From Diaphorobacter caeni (GTDB taxonomy: Bacteria; Pseudomonadota; Gammaproteobacteria; Burkholderiales; Burkholderiaceae_C): DNA of 32,564 bases. The stretch spans positions 1-32,564 of the forward strand of contig NZ_JADKYZ010000018.1 of the NCBI RefSeq assembly GCF_015354245.1. The letters are read 5' to 3'. Every line of letters starts with the position of its first letter. Position 1 is the stretch's first letter. The translations under genes and the position numbers were made by a program. Of this stretch, positions 1 through 9,173 are shown one piece after another. The notes under the pieces were generated by a model that was not told where the DNA came from, ran no database searches, and saw only the letters and a program-made list of their open reading frames with translations.

Positions 1-126
1 CGCCACGAATCGCAGATTTGAAAGTGAACAGGAAAGTCAATGAAATCAACGATCTACCAACACCACCTCCGCGCCAGTGCTAGCTTTTCGTACCGTCACT
101 TATTGCACTGAAAACGAGGAGACCCC
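1..126. repeat. IS1071-type terminal inverted repeat (element lies to the left)
   Basis: Read on the minus strand from base 126, the sequence starts GGGGTCTCCTCGTTTTCAGT and continues as the long (about 110 bp) terminal inverted repeat I remember for the Tn3-family element IS1071. The outer edge is therefore at base 126, and the transposase would lie left of base 1. Nothing in this stretch looks coding. The identity rests on memory of the IR sequence. The partner end is not in the window, so the 5-bp target duplication (candidate ggcgc at 127-131) cannot be checked. Confidence 0.8.
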
Positions 127-170
127 GGCGCAGGTCAAAACCCAGGGCAGCGCTCGGGCGGTCGACCATG

Positions 171-196
171 AAAAACGGGCCGTGAGGCCCGTGTTT
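171..196 (-). terminator. Rho-independent terminator for the minus-strand AbiEi gene
   Basis: A 7-bp GC-rich stem (ACGGGCC at 175-181, GGCCCGT at 186-192) with a 4-nt loop is followed on the minus strand by five T residues at 171-175. This is a classic intrinsic terminator for transcripts coming leftwards from the AbiEi gene. No other gene fits between them. Confidence 0.6.
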
Positions 197-384
197 GCTG
201 TTTCGCTGGCGGAGAGGGCGTCGTTCACATCATGCTCTGCAGGCCGCATGAAACCTCAATTTTGTGTGGTCTAAGTTTCGAGATACCACCAAAAATACCA
301 CCAGGCCAAACGGTCTGGGCTACATGAGCTGTCCGGTCAGTTCAAGTGTGTGCATCTGAGCAGGGTACGTGTGGCGATGAAACA

Positions 385-1002
385 TCACACCGTCACGCTT
401 TCCAGGTAGGGCCGCATCACGTTGGCCACGCGGTTGACCGCGGCGTGGTGCCACAGCGCATCGATGGTCAGCTTGCGCTGCGCCCAGCCATCGCGCAGCG
501 CCTCCAACGCCACGTCCATGCCGATCTTGTTGCGGTACTTGAAGCAGTCGGCCACCGTCTTGTTGGCGTTGAAAACCGGGACTCGCACGCCATCGATGTC
601 GATGGGTTCAACACCTTCAGTGAGGGCCGGGCCCGACATGCGCACCACACGCAGCGCCGGCTGGTCCAGTCGGGGTGTGGGTGTGTGCGGAGGGATCGCC
701 AGCCAGACCTCGAACGGCGCCTGGGTGCCAATGCCATGGACGCGCAGCGCCGACAGCAGGCACACGACACCACGCGGCGCCCGCAGCGCTACTTCGGCCA
801 GGGACCGGTGCTCGCTGATTGGACGCCCCGGCAGGCTGTAGACGCCGCGTGCCACCCGTTCCAGCTTGCCTGCAGCGACCAGACGGCTGAGCACCACGGT
901 CGGCAGTGCCTGCGCGGTCAAGTCGCGTGCGCGCAGAAGAGGCTGGCGCTCGGCGAGTGCGAGCACGGCGGATTCCATCGTTGAGTTTTTGCCATGAACC
1001 AT
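385..1002 (-). CDS. AbiEi-family antitoxin-like transcriptional regulator, orphan
   Basis: The product (about 205 residues) has an N-terminal winged-helix part (LLRARDL...LPTVVLSRLVAAGKLERVARGVYSLP) typical of AbiEi_4-type antitoxins, then a C-terminal part with ALRVHGIGTQ, NANKTVADCFKYRNKIG and MRPYLES. In type IV systems such a protein represses its own promoter and counters an AbiEii nucleotidyltransferase. No AbiEii gene follows: the 258 bases downstream contain only a terminator and then the IS1071 end. Start choice is open. ATG at 1002 or 978 both fit the family length; the longer TTG start at 1041 would run through the operator-like repeats. It may have lost its partner to the IS1071 insertion, or belong to the solitary AbiEi-like proteins common in betaproteobacterial islands. 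Confidence 0.75.
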   Translation of the reverse strand: MVHGKNSTMESAVLALAERQPLLRARDLTAQALPTVVLSRLVAAGKLERVARGVYSLPGRPISEHRSLAEVALRAPRGVVCLLSALRVHGIGTQAPFEVWLAIPPHTPTPRLDQPALRVVRMSGPALTEGVEPIDIDGVRVPVFNANKTVADCFKYRNKIGMDVALEALRDGWAQRKLTIDALWHHAAVNRVANVMRPYLESVTV

Positions 1003-1026
1003 GCATGCAGTTTGTTGTAAATAATA

Positions 1027-1059
1027 GTTATTTGTCAACAATTAACTAGTTAAAATAAC
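1027..1059. promoter_or_regulatory. Operator-like inverted repeat upstream of AbiEi
   Basis: GTTATTT (1027-1033) and its exact complement AAATAAC (1053-1059) flank an AT-rich core containing the 12-bp palindrome TTAACTAGTTAA (1042-1053). It lies just upstream of the AbiEi gene in otherwise GC-rich DNA and overlaps a TTGACA-like sequence on the minus strand. AbiEi proteins are known to autorepress by binding inverted repeats in their promoter, so this is the likely operator. That role is an inference. Confidence 0.5.
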
Positions 1060-1368
1060 AAACTCCGGGATTCGGTCGAGAGTCCCGGTTCAGTGCCTAT
1101 GCAGTGGCGATTCACTCCCTGTTCAGTTTGTGCACTGGCGGGTCACTGGTGGTTCAGATAGTTCAGTTGTCGTGCTCCTGAGTCGACCGTATCGAGGGAT
1201 TGAGGCCACTTTAGATGCCTCTGCGCCCAAGTTCCGCACTGGATTTACGCCCGAATCCAGCACGTCAGGGTGCTCGATCCGGGGACAGACTGCCTTCATG
1301 GATGAGTGCAGAGATAGGCGGTCTGCCGCCAGTTTCACAAGCGCTCCGCGCCCCTCCATTCGTCGGCA
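1060..1368. other. Non-coding region with hairpin and paired direct repeats, possible old oriT
   Basis: No gene is seen here. The region holds a stem CCGGGA (1065-1070)/TCCCGG (1083-1088) and two imperfect 27-bp direct repeats (1100-1126 and 1131-1157, 20 of 27 identical by eye), each ending GTTCAG, with further GTTCAG copies nearby. Because a MobC-like gene and a relaxase remnant follow directly, this could be the origin of transfer of the decayed mobilization module. No recognised nic consensus was found. Confidence 0.3.
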
Positions 1369-1968
1369 ATGAACACCTCAACATACGACTTCGTCTCGGT
1401 TGAAATGCGCGGCTTGAAGGCCGCGCTGGTGGCTCGTGCGCAGGCGCAACGGGTCAGCGTGTCGGAGCTGGTGCGCAGCGCTGTAGCGCGCGATCTGGGT
1501 CTATTAGTGGTCAATGGTGAGACTCAAAGCGAGGAGGTCCCCCAAGGGGCTGAGCACACTGCATACGTCAAGCTTTCGATCCGCATGACCGCCGAGGAGG
1601 CAGCTCAACTGGCAGCCGGTGCCAGAGCCGCTGGCCTGTCGCGCGGTGCCTACCTGACCGGTCTAGTGGCCCGCGTACCCGTGTTGACAGGCGGTGCCAG
1701 CCGAGTTGAGAACATCGTTGCCTTGAGTGAATCCACCGCAGAACTGGCTACCCTCAGCCGCAACCTCCACCTGCTGAGCACGCTGCTGCGCCGAGGCGAA
1801 GACGAGTCCTCCAGGCCGCTGCGCTTGGCGCTCGATTACCTGGCGCACGATGTGCACCAGCACCTCGACCTCGCTTCCATCGCGCTCGCTGACCTGCAGC
1901 CGCGCCGCCCCGCCACCTCAGAACCAAGGGGCCGCACACGGCCCGGCAACCGAAGGAGCCAGCCATGA
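1369..1968 (+). CDS. MobC-like relaxosome accessory protein (ribbon-helix-helix)
   Basis: The protein (199 residues) carries two segments that look like ribbon-helix-helix DNA-binding units: near residues 17-45 (RAQAQRVSVSELVRSAVARD) and near 66-97 (KLSIRMTAEEAAQL...GLSRGAYLTGLV). The latter is the hallmark of plasmid mobilization relaxosome proteins of the MobC type. The middle has a helical stretch (ALSESTAELATLSRNLHLLSTLL) and the tail is Arg/Pro-rich. It probably bound oriT and recruited the relaxase encoded next door. Start is ATG at 1369; no strong ribosome site is visible. It appears intact although its relaxase partner is broken. Confidence 0.65.
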   Translation: MNTSTYDFVSVEMRGLKAALVARAQAQRVSVSELVRSAVARDLGLLVVNGETQSEEVPQGAEHTAYVKLSIRMTAEEAAQLAAGARAAGLSRGAYLTGLVARVPVLTGGASRVENIVALSESTAELATLSRNLHLLSTLLRRGEDESSRPLRLALDYLAHDVHQHLDLASIALADLQPRRPATSEPRGRTRPGNRRSQP

Positions 1969-2036
1969 AAGCGCCATCTGGCTAACGGCGCTCGTCTCCG
2001 CGAGCGCCAGTCCAAGGTCATTCGTACGGAGCCAAC

Positions 2037-2535
2037 ATGTCTCACAACCCCTCGCTCGACGGCATCCTCATCACCTGGGGCGACCGCCTGTTCAATCCAG
2101 GCAACCGCATCGTCCAGGTGAAGCCCCAGCCCAGGCTGGGCGCCTCGGGCGTGCACCAGCGTGCCAACGCCATTCGCCAACGCATCCAAGCCACCGTCGT
2201 TCGGCGCGCCCCGCAGGTCATGGTGAAAGTCACCGGGGGAGGGCGGAGCATGGCGACCATTGCGGCGCACTTTCGCAACGTCAGCAAAATCGGACGACTG
2301 GAGATTGAGGACCAGCGCGGGGAGACCATGCAAGACATGGATAGCCTGCACCACTTGGCCGACGAGTGGCGCTTGGGCGGCGCGCATCCCTGACCATGCC
2401 GAGCCAGGCCAGCGGCGCGAGGCTTTCAACATCAGCTGTCGATGCCGCGCGGGAGGTCACGCAGACCGAACAGAAGGACCAATAACCCATGATGGTGCTG
2501 CGCGATCTTTTCGCCTACTAGCCAAAACGGAGTAG
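2037..2535 (+). pseudogene. Relaxase (VirD2/TraI-type) N-terminal remnant, frameshifted
   Basis: The open part (2037-2393, 118 residues) starts MSHNPSLDGILITWGDRLF and contains APQVMVKVTGGGRSMATIAAHF and SKIGRLEIEDQRGE, the conserved N-terminus of large ICE/plasmid relaxases of several hundred residues. It stops after LGGAHP. The expected continuation (ARIPDHAEPGQRREAFNI) appears in another frame from about 2375, and a further expected piece (LSMPRG) in a third frame near 2432, so there are at least two frameshifts. No later relaxase sequence is visible before glnS. In relatives the segment HFRYISKNGRLE carries a tyrosine; here it reads HFRNVSKIGRLE. The gene is dead. Confidence 0.75.
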
Positions 2536-2636
2536 ATAGTTGCCCCCAGCTTCTGAGAGTGAAGTGGTGCAAGGCGATTTCTTCAACACAGACGATTTGT
2601 ACGGGGCATCAAGCAAGCACAGAGTGGGAATAGCGA

Positions 2637-4499
<1,863 letters not shown>

Positions 4500-4568
4500 G
4501 CAGTCATTCTAAGGAGAGGCGGAAGCTCCAAGATAATCAAGGTCTAACCCACAACAGGTGTCACGCGC

Positions 4569-5420
4569 TTGAACCAAAGCACTCCCTTGCCGAACGCCTC
4601 TCTGCTGAACCAGCTGTTACGGTTCACTCCCACGGCGCGCATGTTTTTCTCGGGAAATCTCTGTACCCTGACGCAGGGATCCGAGGCTGACGGCCTCAAG
4701 CAGGGGACGATGCACCTGCTGAGTCGCGGCGAGCTGCAACTGACGCGCAAGGGCTTTGCGCCGCTGAACGTGCGGGCGCCCAGCGTGCTGTTGCTTCCCC
4801 GCGCGTTGGAGCACTGGGTTCAGGGCTCAGGGCCGCAGGGGGTGGACCTGATGTGCGCCACCCTCAGTGAATTGGCGCCGCCGCTGGACATGATCTTGCC
4901 GGACGTCACGGTGATTGACTTGACCGCCACGTCATCGCTGCAGCGACCGGTAGAGCTGCTGTTCGAGGAGGCCGAGGCACGTGCTTTTGGTTATCGGGCA
5001 GCGATCGACCGCCTGCTGCAATACACCTTCGTGGTGCTTGTGCGTCACCTGATTGATCGGCAACTGCTGTCCGGCGGTGTGCTGGAGGCCATGGTCGACA
5101 GCCGTCTGGGTGTGGTGCTGTCCATGCTGCACGAATCGCCAGAGCACGACTGGACGCTTGACAGCATGGCGGAGCTGGCGCACCTGTCCCGGTCTGCCTT
5201 TGCCCTGCGCTTTGTCCAGGTGGTGGGCATACCGCCGTTGACCTACTTGACCCACTGGCGCATGGCGGTTGCCCGCAACCTACTCGCGCAAGGGCAGGCA
5301 GTGAAGGCGGTGGCCTCTCAGGTGGGCTACGGTAATGCCACCGCATTCGCGCGAGCGTTTCAACGGGCCTCGGGGCAATCGCCCAGCGCTTGGCAGATGG
5401 AGCATCTGAGTCAGCCGTAG
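4569..5420 (+). CDS. AraC-family transcriptional regulator with cupin-type N-terminal domain
   Basis: The N-terminal half (residues about 5-165) matches the AraC cupin_6 type (LLNQLLRFTPTARMFFSGNLC ... LLFEEAEARAFGYRAAIDRLLQYTFVVLVRHLID). The C-terminal half has the double helix-turn-helix of AraC proteins (WTLDSMAELAHLSRSAFALR and QAVKAVASQVGYGNATAFARAF followed by GQSPSAW). The best start is TTG at 4569: a stop lies in frame at 4545 and the first ATG falls inside the conserved N-terminus. It precedes the redox operon by 124 bases in the same direction and is the obvious candidate to control it, perhaps sensing a small thiol or oxidant; this link is inferred from position only. Confidence 0.85.
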   Translation: MNQSTPLPNASLLNQLLRFTPTARMFFSGNLCTLTQGSEADGLKQGTMHLLSRGELQLTRKGFAPLNVRAPSVLLLPRALEHWVQGSGPQGVDLMCATLSELAPPLDMILPDVTVIDLTATSSLQRPVELLFEEAEARAFGYRAAIDRLLQYTFVVLVRHLIDRQLLSGGVLEAMVDSRLGVVLSMLHESPEHDWTLDSMAELAHLSRSAFALRFVQVVGIPPLTYLTHWRMAVARNLLAQGQAVKAVASQVGYGNATAFARAFQRASGQSPSAWQMEHLSQP

Positions 5421-5544
5421 GTCCATCGCGCCCTGGTTCTGGACGATCGGTGGCGTGATGCGGACGCCGAATGCCGTTGTGCTGTGCCGAACGGACCCGA
5501 CTTCAGGTTCAATGCCTTGAGGCAGAACTTTGAAGGAGATCACG

Positions 5545-6054
5545 ATGAACCCGAGCGAAAAAGCAGTCCTGGCCGGCGGTTGTTTCTGGGGCATGCAGGA
5601 CCTGGTGCGCAAGCTGCCTGGCGTGTTGCGCACCCGTGTGGGCTACAGCGGCGGCGATGTGCCCAACGCCACCTACCGCAACCACGGCACCCACGCCGAG
5701 GCGTTGGAGGTGGAGTTCGACCCCACGCAGACGAGCTTTCGCGACCTGCTGGAGTTCTTCTTCCAGATCCACGATCCGAGCACCCCGGGGCGCCAGGGCA
5801 ATGACCGCGGCAGCTCCTACCGTTCGGCCATCTTCTACACCTCGGACGAGCAGCTGGCCACGGCGCAGCAAACCATTGCCGATGTGAATGCCTCGGGTTT
5901 GTGGCCGGGCAAGGTGGTCACCGAGCTCGCGCCCGCGGGGCCGTTCTGGGAGGCCGAGCCCGAGCATCAGGACTACCTGGTCAAGCACCCCAACGGCTAC
6001 ACCTGTCACTACCCCCGCGCGGGCTGGAAGCTGCCGCGCCGCGAGATCGGCTGA
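5545..6054 (+). CDS. msrA: Peptide-methionine (S)-S-oxide reductase MsrA
   Basis: Reduces the S epimer of methionine sulfoxide in proteins, using thioredoxin-type electrons. The catalytic motif GCFWG sits at residues 12-16 (Cys13), followed by [16 protein letters not shown] and [24 protein letters not shown], all standard for MsrA. The C-terminus holds a second cysteine in [11 protein letters not shown] that may act as resolving cysteine. Length (169 residues) is typical for the short bacterial form. AAGGAG at 5532-5537 sits 7 bases before ATG 5545, which decides the start. It is the first gene of a long plus-strand cluster of thiol and methionine-repair genes. Confidence 0.96.
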   Translation: MNPSEKAVLAGGCFWGMQDLVRKLPGVLRTRVGYSGGDVPNATYRNHGTHAEALEVEFDPTQTSFRDLLEFFFQIHDPSTPGRQGNDRGSSYRSAIFYTSDEQLATAQQTIADVNASGLWPGKVVTELAPAGPFWEAEPEHQDYLVKHPNGYTCHYPRAGWKLPRREIG

Positions 6055-6139
6055 CGGTCAACGCTCAAGAACGGTGGGGGTCGGCGCGCCAGCGGGCGGG
6101 CCGACCCGGTGTGTCTGTTTTCTTCCTGAGGAGATGGTG

Positions 6140-6628
6140 ATGCAATCCCAGTGCATTCAACGGGCGCCCGAGCTGCGGGTGCCGTGGTGGATCGACGGCG
6201 AAGGGCGCAGCATGGCACCGCTGAAGCTGGCCGATCTGGGCGACGGGTTCAAAGTGATCTTCTGCTTCCAGCACTGGTGTCCGGGCTGCCACAGCCATGG
6301 CTTTCCGACCCTGCAGAAGCTGATCAAGGCGTTGGGTGATCGCGGCTTCGCGTTTGCCGCGGTGCAGACCGTGTTCGAGGGCGTCGAGTCCAACACCTTC
6401 GAGCGCCTGCGCGAGACGCAGCTGCGCTACGGCTTGAACATTCCTTTCGGACACGACCCTGCGATCGGACGGGCGTCGTCGCTCATGGCCGACTACGGGA
6501 CGCGGGGCACGCCGTGGTTTTTGGTGATCGATCCGCTGGATGAGGTGCTCTACAGCGACTTCGAGCTCGACGAGCGGCAGCTGATCGGGGCGTTCGGCGC
6601 TTCGAACGATGGTCTCAAGGCGGCCTGA
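6140..6628 (+). CDS. Thioredoxin-like (peroxiredoxin/TlpA-fold) protein with CPGC motif
   Basis: A 162-residue cytoplasmic protein (no signal peptide) with a thioredoxin fold: FKVIFCFQHWCPGCHSHGFP (CPGC at residues 47-50), then AAVQTVFEGVESNTFERLR, PFGHD and the cis-Pro-type segment RGTPWFLVIDPLDEVLYS. The dithiol suggests a disulfide reductase or reductant for a neighbouring enzyme such as MsrA. Its sequence closely parallels the first half of the fusion gene at 8202, so the two are paralogues. ATGs at 6134 and 6140 compete; GAGGAG at 6128-6133 is properly spaced only for 6140. The stop is 4 bases before selO. Confidence 0.85.
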   Translation: MQSQCIQRAPELRVPWWIDGEGRSMAPLKLADLGDGFKVIFCFQHWCPGCHSHGFPTLQKLIKALGDRGFAFAAVQTVFEGVESNTFERLRETQLRYGLNIPFGHDPAIGRASSLMADYGTRGTPWFLVIDPLDEVLYSDFELDERQLIGAFGASNDGLKAA

Positions 6629-6632
6629 AGCC

Positions 6633-8165
6633 ATGCGTGCTTCCACACCAAAGTCCGTGTCGGAGCCGAAGACGCCGGGGACGGGCCCGGCGTTTCGGCT
6701 GCCGTTTGACAACAGCTTCTTCCGGGACATGCAGGGGTTCTATGTGCCTTGGAAGCCCGAGCCGTCCCCGGCCCCGGCCTGGGTGCAGTTCAACGACGCC
6801 CTGGCGCTGGAGCTGGGGCTGGAACCGGCGGTGCTGAAGTCTGCGACCGGTCTGGCGTGGCTGTCCGGCGTGGAAATGCCGGCTGAGGCGGCGCCGCTGG
6901 CGCAGGCCTACGCGGGGCACCAGTTCGGCCAGTTCTCGCCACACTTGGGGGATGGCCGCGCCTTGCTGCTCGGGGAACTCATCGACACGGCAGGACAGCG
7001 TCGGGACCTGGCCCTCAAGGGGTCGGGCCGTACGCCGTTTTCGCGCCGTGGCGATGGCAAGGCGGCACTGGGCCCGGCGCTGCGCGAGTACCTCATGGGC
7101 GAGGCCATGCACGCGTTGGGCATTCCCACGACGCGTGCGCTGGCGGTGATCCGGACCGGTGAGCGGGTGAACCGCGAGGGCTCGCCCCCCGGGGCGATCT
7201 TGGTGCGCGTGGCGGCCAGCCACTTGCGGGTGGGCACTTTTGAGTTCTTCGCGGCGCGGGAGGAGGAGGTGATGCTTCGGCGGCTGCTCGACTATGCCGT
7301 GGCGCGGCATGACCCCGCCCTCGCCAAGCTTTCCGACAAGCCCATTCCGATGCTGGAGGCCGTCTGTGAGCGGCAGGCGCAGCTGATTGCACGCTGGATG
7401 GGCGTGGGCTTCATCCACGGGGTGATGAACACCGACAACATGAGCATCTCGGGCGAGACCATCGACTATGGTCCGTGTGCGTTCATGGAGGGTTTCGATC
7501 CGGCCACGGTGTTCAGCTCGATCGACCGTCAGGGGCGATATGCCTACGGCCAGCAGCCGGCCATGGCGCAATGGAACCTGGCCCGTCTGGCCGAAGCGTT
7601 GCTGCCGGTTCTGGACGCCCGCGATATCGACGTCGTGGAACGGGTGGAACAGGTGGTGGCCGGGTTTGCCGTGCGCTTTGACCGGCATTGGACCGGGCAG
7701 CTGCGCGCCAAGCTGGGCTTGGCCGCTGAAGAGCCGGACGACCGCGCCCTGGCGGACGACTTCCTGCAGCTGCTGCAGCGGGAAAAGGTGGACTTCACGC
7801 TGGCGTTCCGCCTCCTGTCCGACGCCATCACGGGGCCGGATGCCGCACTGCACGACCTGTTCGGACGGGAGCGCCCGGCGCTCTCGGACTGGCTGGCGCG
7901 CTGGCGCCAGCGCATGGCCCGGGAGGGAAGGACCTTGCAGGACTGCGCCGCAACGGCGTGGTCGGTCAATCCCTTCGTGATCCCGCGCAATCACCAGGTG
8001 GAGGCGGCGCTGTCGAGTGCCGTGGACGAGGCCGACCTCGGTCCGTTCGAGCGCCTGCTGGCGGTGCTGGGGCGGCCGTACGAGACGGTGGAGTCCGCGC
8101 GGCCATTCACGCTGCCGGCCTCGCCCGAAGTGGCCGCAGCCCACCGCACCTTCTGCGGCACCTGA
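6633..8165 (+). CDS. selO: Protein adenylyltransferase SelO (YdiU family)
   Basis: Pseudokinase-fold enzyme that transfers AMP to Ser/Thr/Tyr of target proteins and is linked in E. coli to protein S-glutathionylation under oxidative stress. Family marks: PFDNSFFRDM..FYVPW near the start, AYAGHQFGQFSPHLGDGRA, the nucleotide-binding ALKGSGRTPFSRRGDGKAAL, and HGVMNTDNMSISGETIDYGP. The two cysteines known to form a regulatory disulfide in the E. coli protein have counterparts here: Cys282 in DYGPCAFME and the third-last residue in FCGT. About 510 residues. ATG 6633 is preferred over ATG 6609, which lies inside the upstream gene. Its place between redoxin and MsrB genes fits a redox role. Confidence 0.95.
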   Translation: MRASTPKSVSEPKTPGTGPAFRLPFDNSFFRDMQGFYVPWKPEPSPAPAWVQFNDALALELGLEPAVLKSATGLAWLSGVEMPAEAAPLAQAYAGHQFGQFSPHLGDGRALLLGELIDTAGQRRDLALKGSGRTPFSRRGDGKAALGPALREYLMGEAMHALGIPTTRALAVIRTGERVNREGSPPGAILVRVAASHLRVGTFEFFAAREEEVMLRRLLDYAVARHDPALAKLSDKPIPMLEAVCERQAQLIARWMGVGFIHGVMNTDNMSISGETIDYGPCAFMEGFDPATVFSSIDRQGRYAYGQQPAMAQWNLARLAEALLPVLDARDIDVVERVEQVVAGFAVRFDRHWTGQLRAKLGLAAEEPDDRALADDFLQLLQREKVDFTLAFRLLSDAITGPDAALHDLFGRERPALSDWLARWRQRMAREGRTLQDCAATAWSVNPFVIPRNHQVEAALSSAVDEADLGPFERLLAVLGRPYETVESARPFTLPASPEVAAAHRTFCGT

Positions 8166-8201
8166 TTGGGGTACCCAACGATTTCTGAAAGGAGACTTCG
8201 C

Positions 8202-9173
8202 ATGACCACAATGAAACAGGAACCCGGTGTCCTTGGCGAGGCGGCCGCTCCCCTGGGTGTGACCCGGTGGGTGGACGCGTCGGGCCAGGCGCTGGAACAC
8301 TTCGACCTGGACCGCATGCCCGGCCGGTTCAAGCTCATCTTCTGTTTTCAGGACGCCTGCCCGGGGTGCCATGCGACCGGCTTTCCGGCGCTTGCCCGGG
8401 TGGTCGACGCGTTTCGGGGGAGCGACTTCGTCGGGTTCGCCGCAGTCCAGACCGTGTTCGAGGACTTCGGTTCGAACACCTGGGAGCGCATGCTGGCCAA
8501 TCACGCCCGCTACGCGCTGGGCATTCCCTTCGGGCACGACGCCGGTGACGAACAGGACGGCGCGGGTTCGGAGCTGATGCGCCGCTACCGCAACGGCGGC
8601 ACACCCTGGTTCATTCTGATCGATCCCGATGGCAGAGTGGTCTACAACCATTTCCGAATCGACGCCGACAAGCTCGTCACCTTTCTCAAGCGGCTGGAAA
8701 ACGAACCGGCGGCACCGGAGCCTGGGCCCGACATGTTGACTTGGAAAGGAGTGATTCAACTGGTGGAAACGGGCAACCCGACGCCACCGCGCCGAGTTGA
8801 GCGCAGCGAAGCCGAGTGGGCCCAACAGCTGACGCCCGAGCAGTTCCGAATCACGCGGCTCAAGGGCACCGAACGGGCGCACAGCTCCTCGATGTGTACG
8901 CTGTTTTCGCCCGGGATCTACCGGTGCGTGTGCTGCGGCACTGAACTATTCGATGCGTCGACCAAATATGACAGCCGCAGCGGCTGGCCCAGCTTCACGC
9001 AGGCCATTGCCCCGGGTCTGGTGGGCTATCACGGAGACAACAGCCACGGCATGGCGCGGGTGGAGACGACGTGCAACGTCTGCGACGCCCACCTGGGTCA
9101 CGTGTTTCCCGACGGACCCAAGCCCAGCGGTCTGCGCTACTGCATCAACGCCCTGGCACTGGAGAAAGCATGA
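8202..9173 (+). CDS. msrB: Thioredoxin-like domain fused to methionine-R-sulfoxide reductase MsrB
   Basis: A two-domain protein of 323 residues. Residues 1-170 form a thioredoxin-fold domain with CPGC at 53-56 and GTPWFILIDPDGRVVYNHF, a paralogue of the stand-alone protein at 6140. Residues about 185-323 are MsrB, which reduces the R epimer of methionine sulfoxide: two zinc CxxC pairs (Cys242/245 and Cys291/294), SGWPSF, and the catalytic RYCINALAL (Cys314). The fusion suggests that the redoxin domain directly reduces MsrB. A strong AAAGGAG at 8188-8194 places the start at ATG 8202. The stop overlaps the next start (ATGA at 9170-9173), indicating translational coupling. Confidence 0.93.
   Translation: MTTMKQEPGVLGEAAAPLGVTRWVDASGQALEHFDLDRMPGRFKLIFCFQDACPGCHATGFPALARVVDAFRGSDFVGFAAVQTVFEDFGSNTWERMLANHARYALGIPFGHDAGDEQDGAGSELMRRYRNGGTPWFILIDPDGRVVYNHFRIDADKLVTFLKRLENEPAAPEPGPDMLTWKGVIQLVETGNPTPPRRVERSEAEWAQQLTPEQFRITRLKGTERAHSSSMCTLFSPGIYRCVCCGTELFDASTKYDSRSGWPSFTQAIAPGLVGYHGDNSHGMARVETTCNVCDAHLGHVFPDGPKPSGLRYCINALALEKA

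Noticed and set aside
6615..8882. 755-residue open frame opposite selO and msrB
   Set aside because: Both opposite genes are well-recognised families; the frame is a high-GC artefact.
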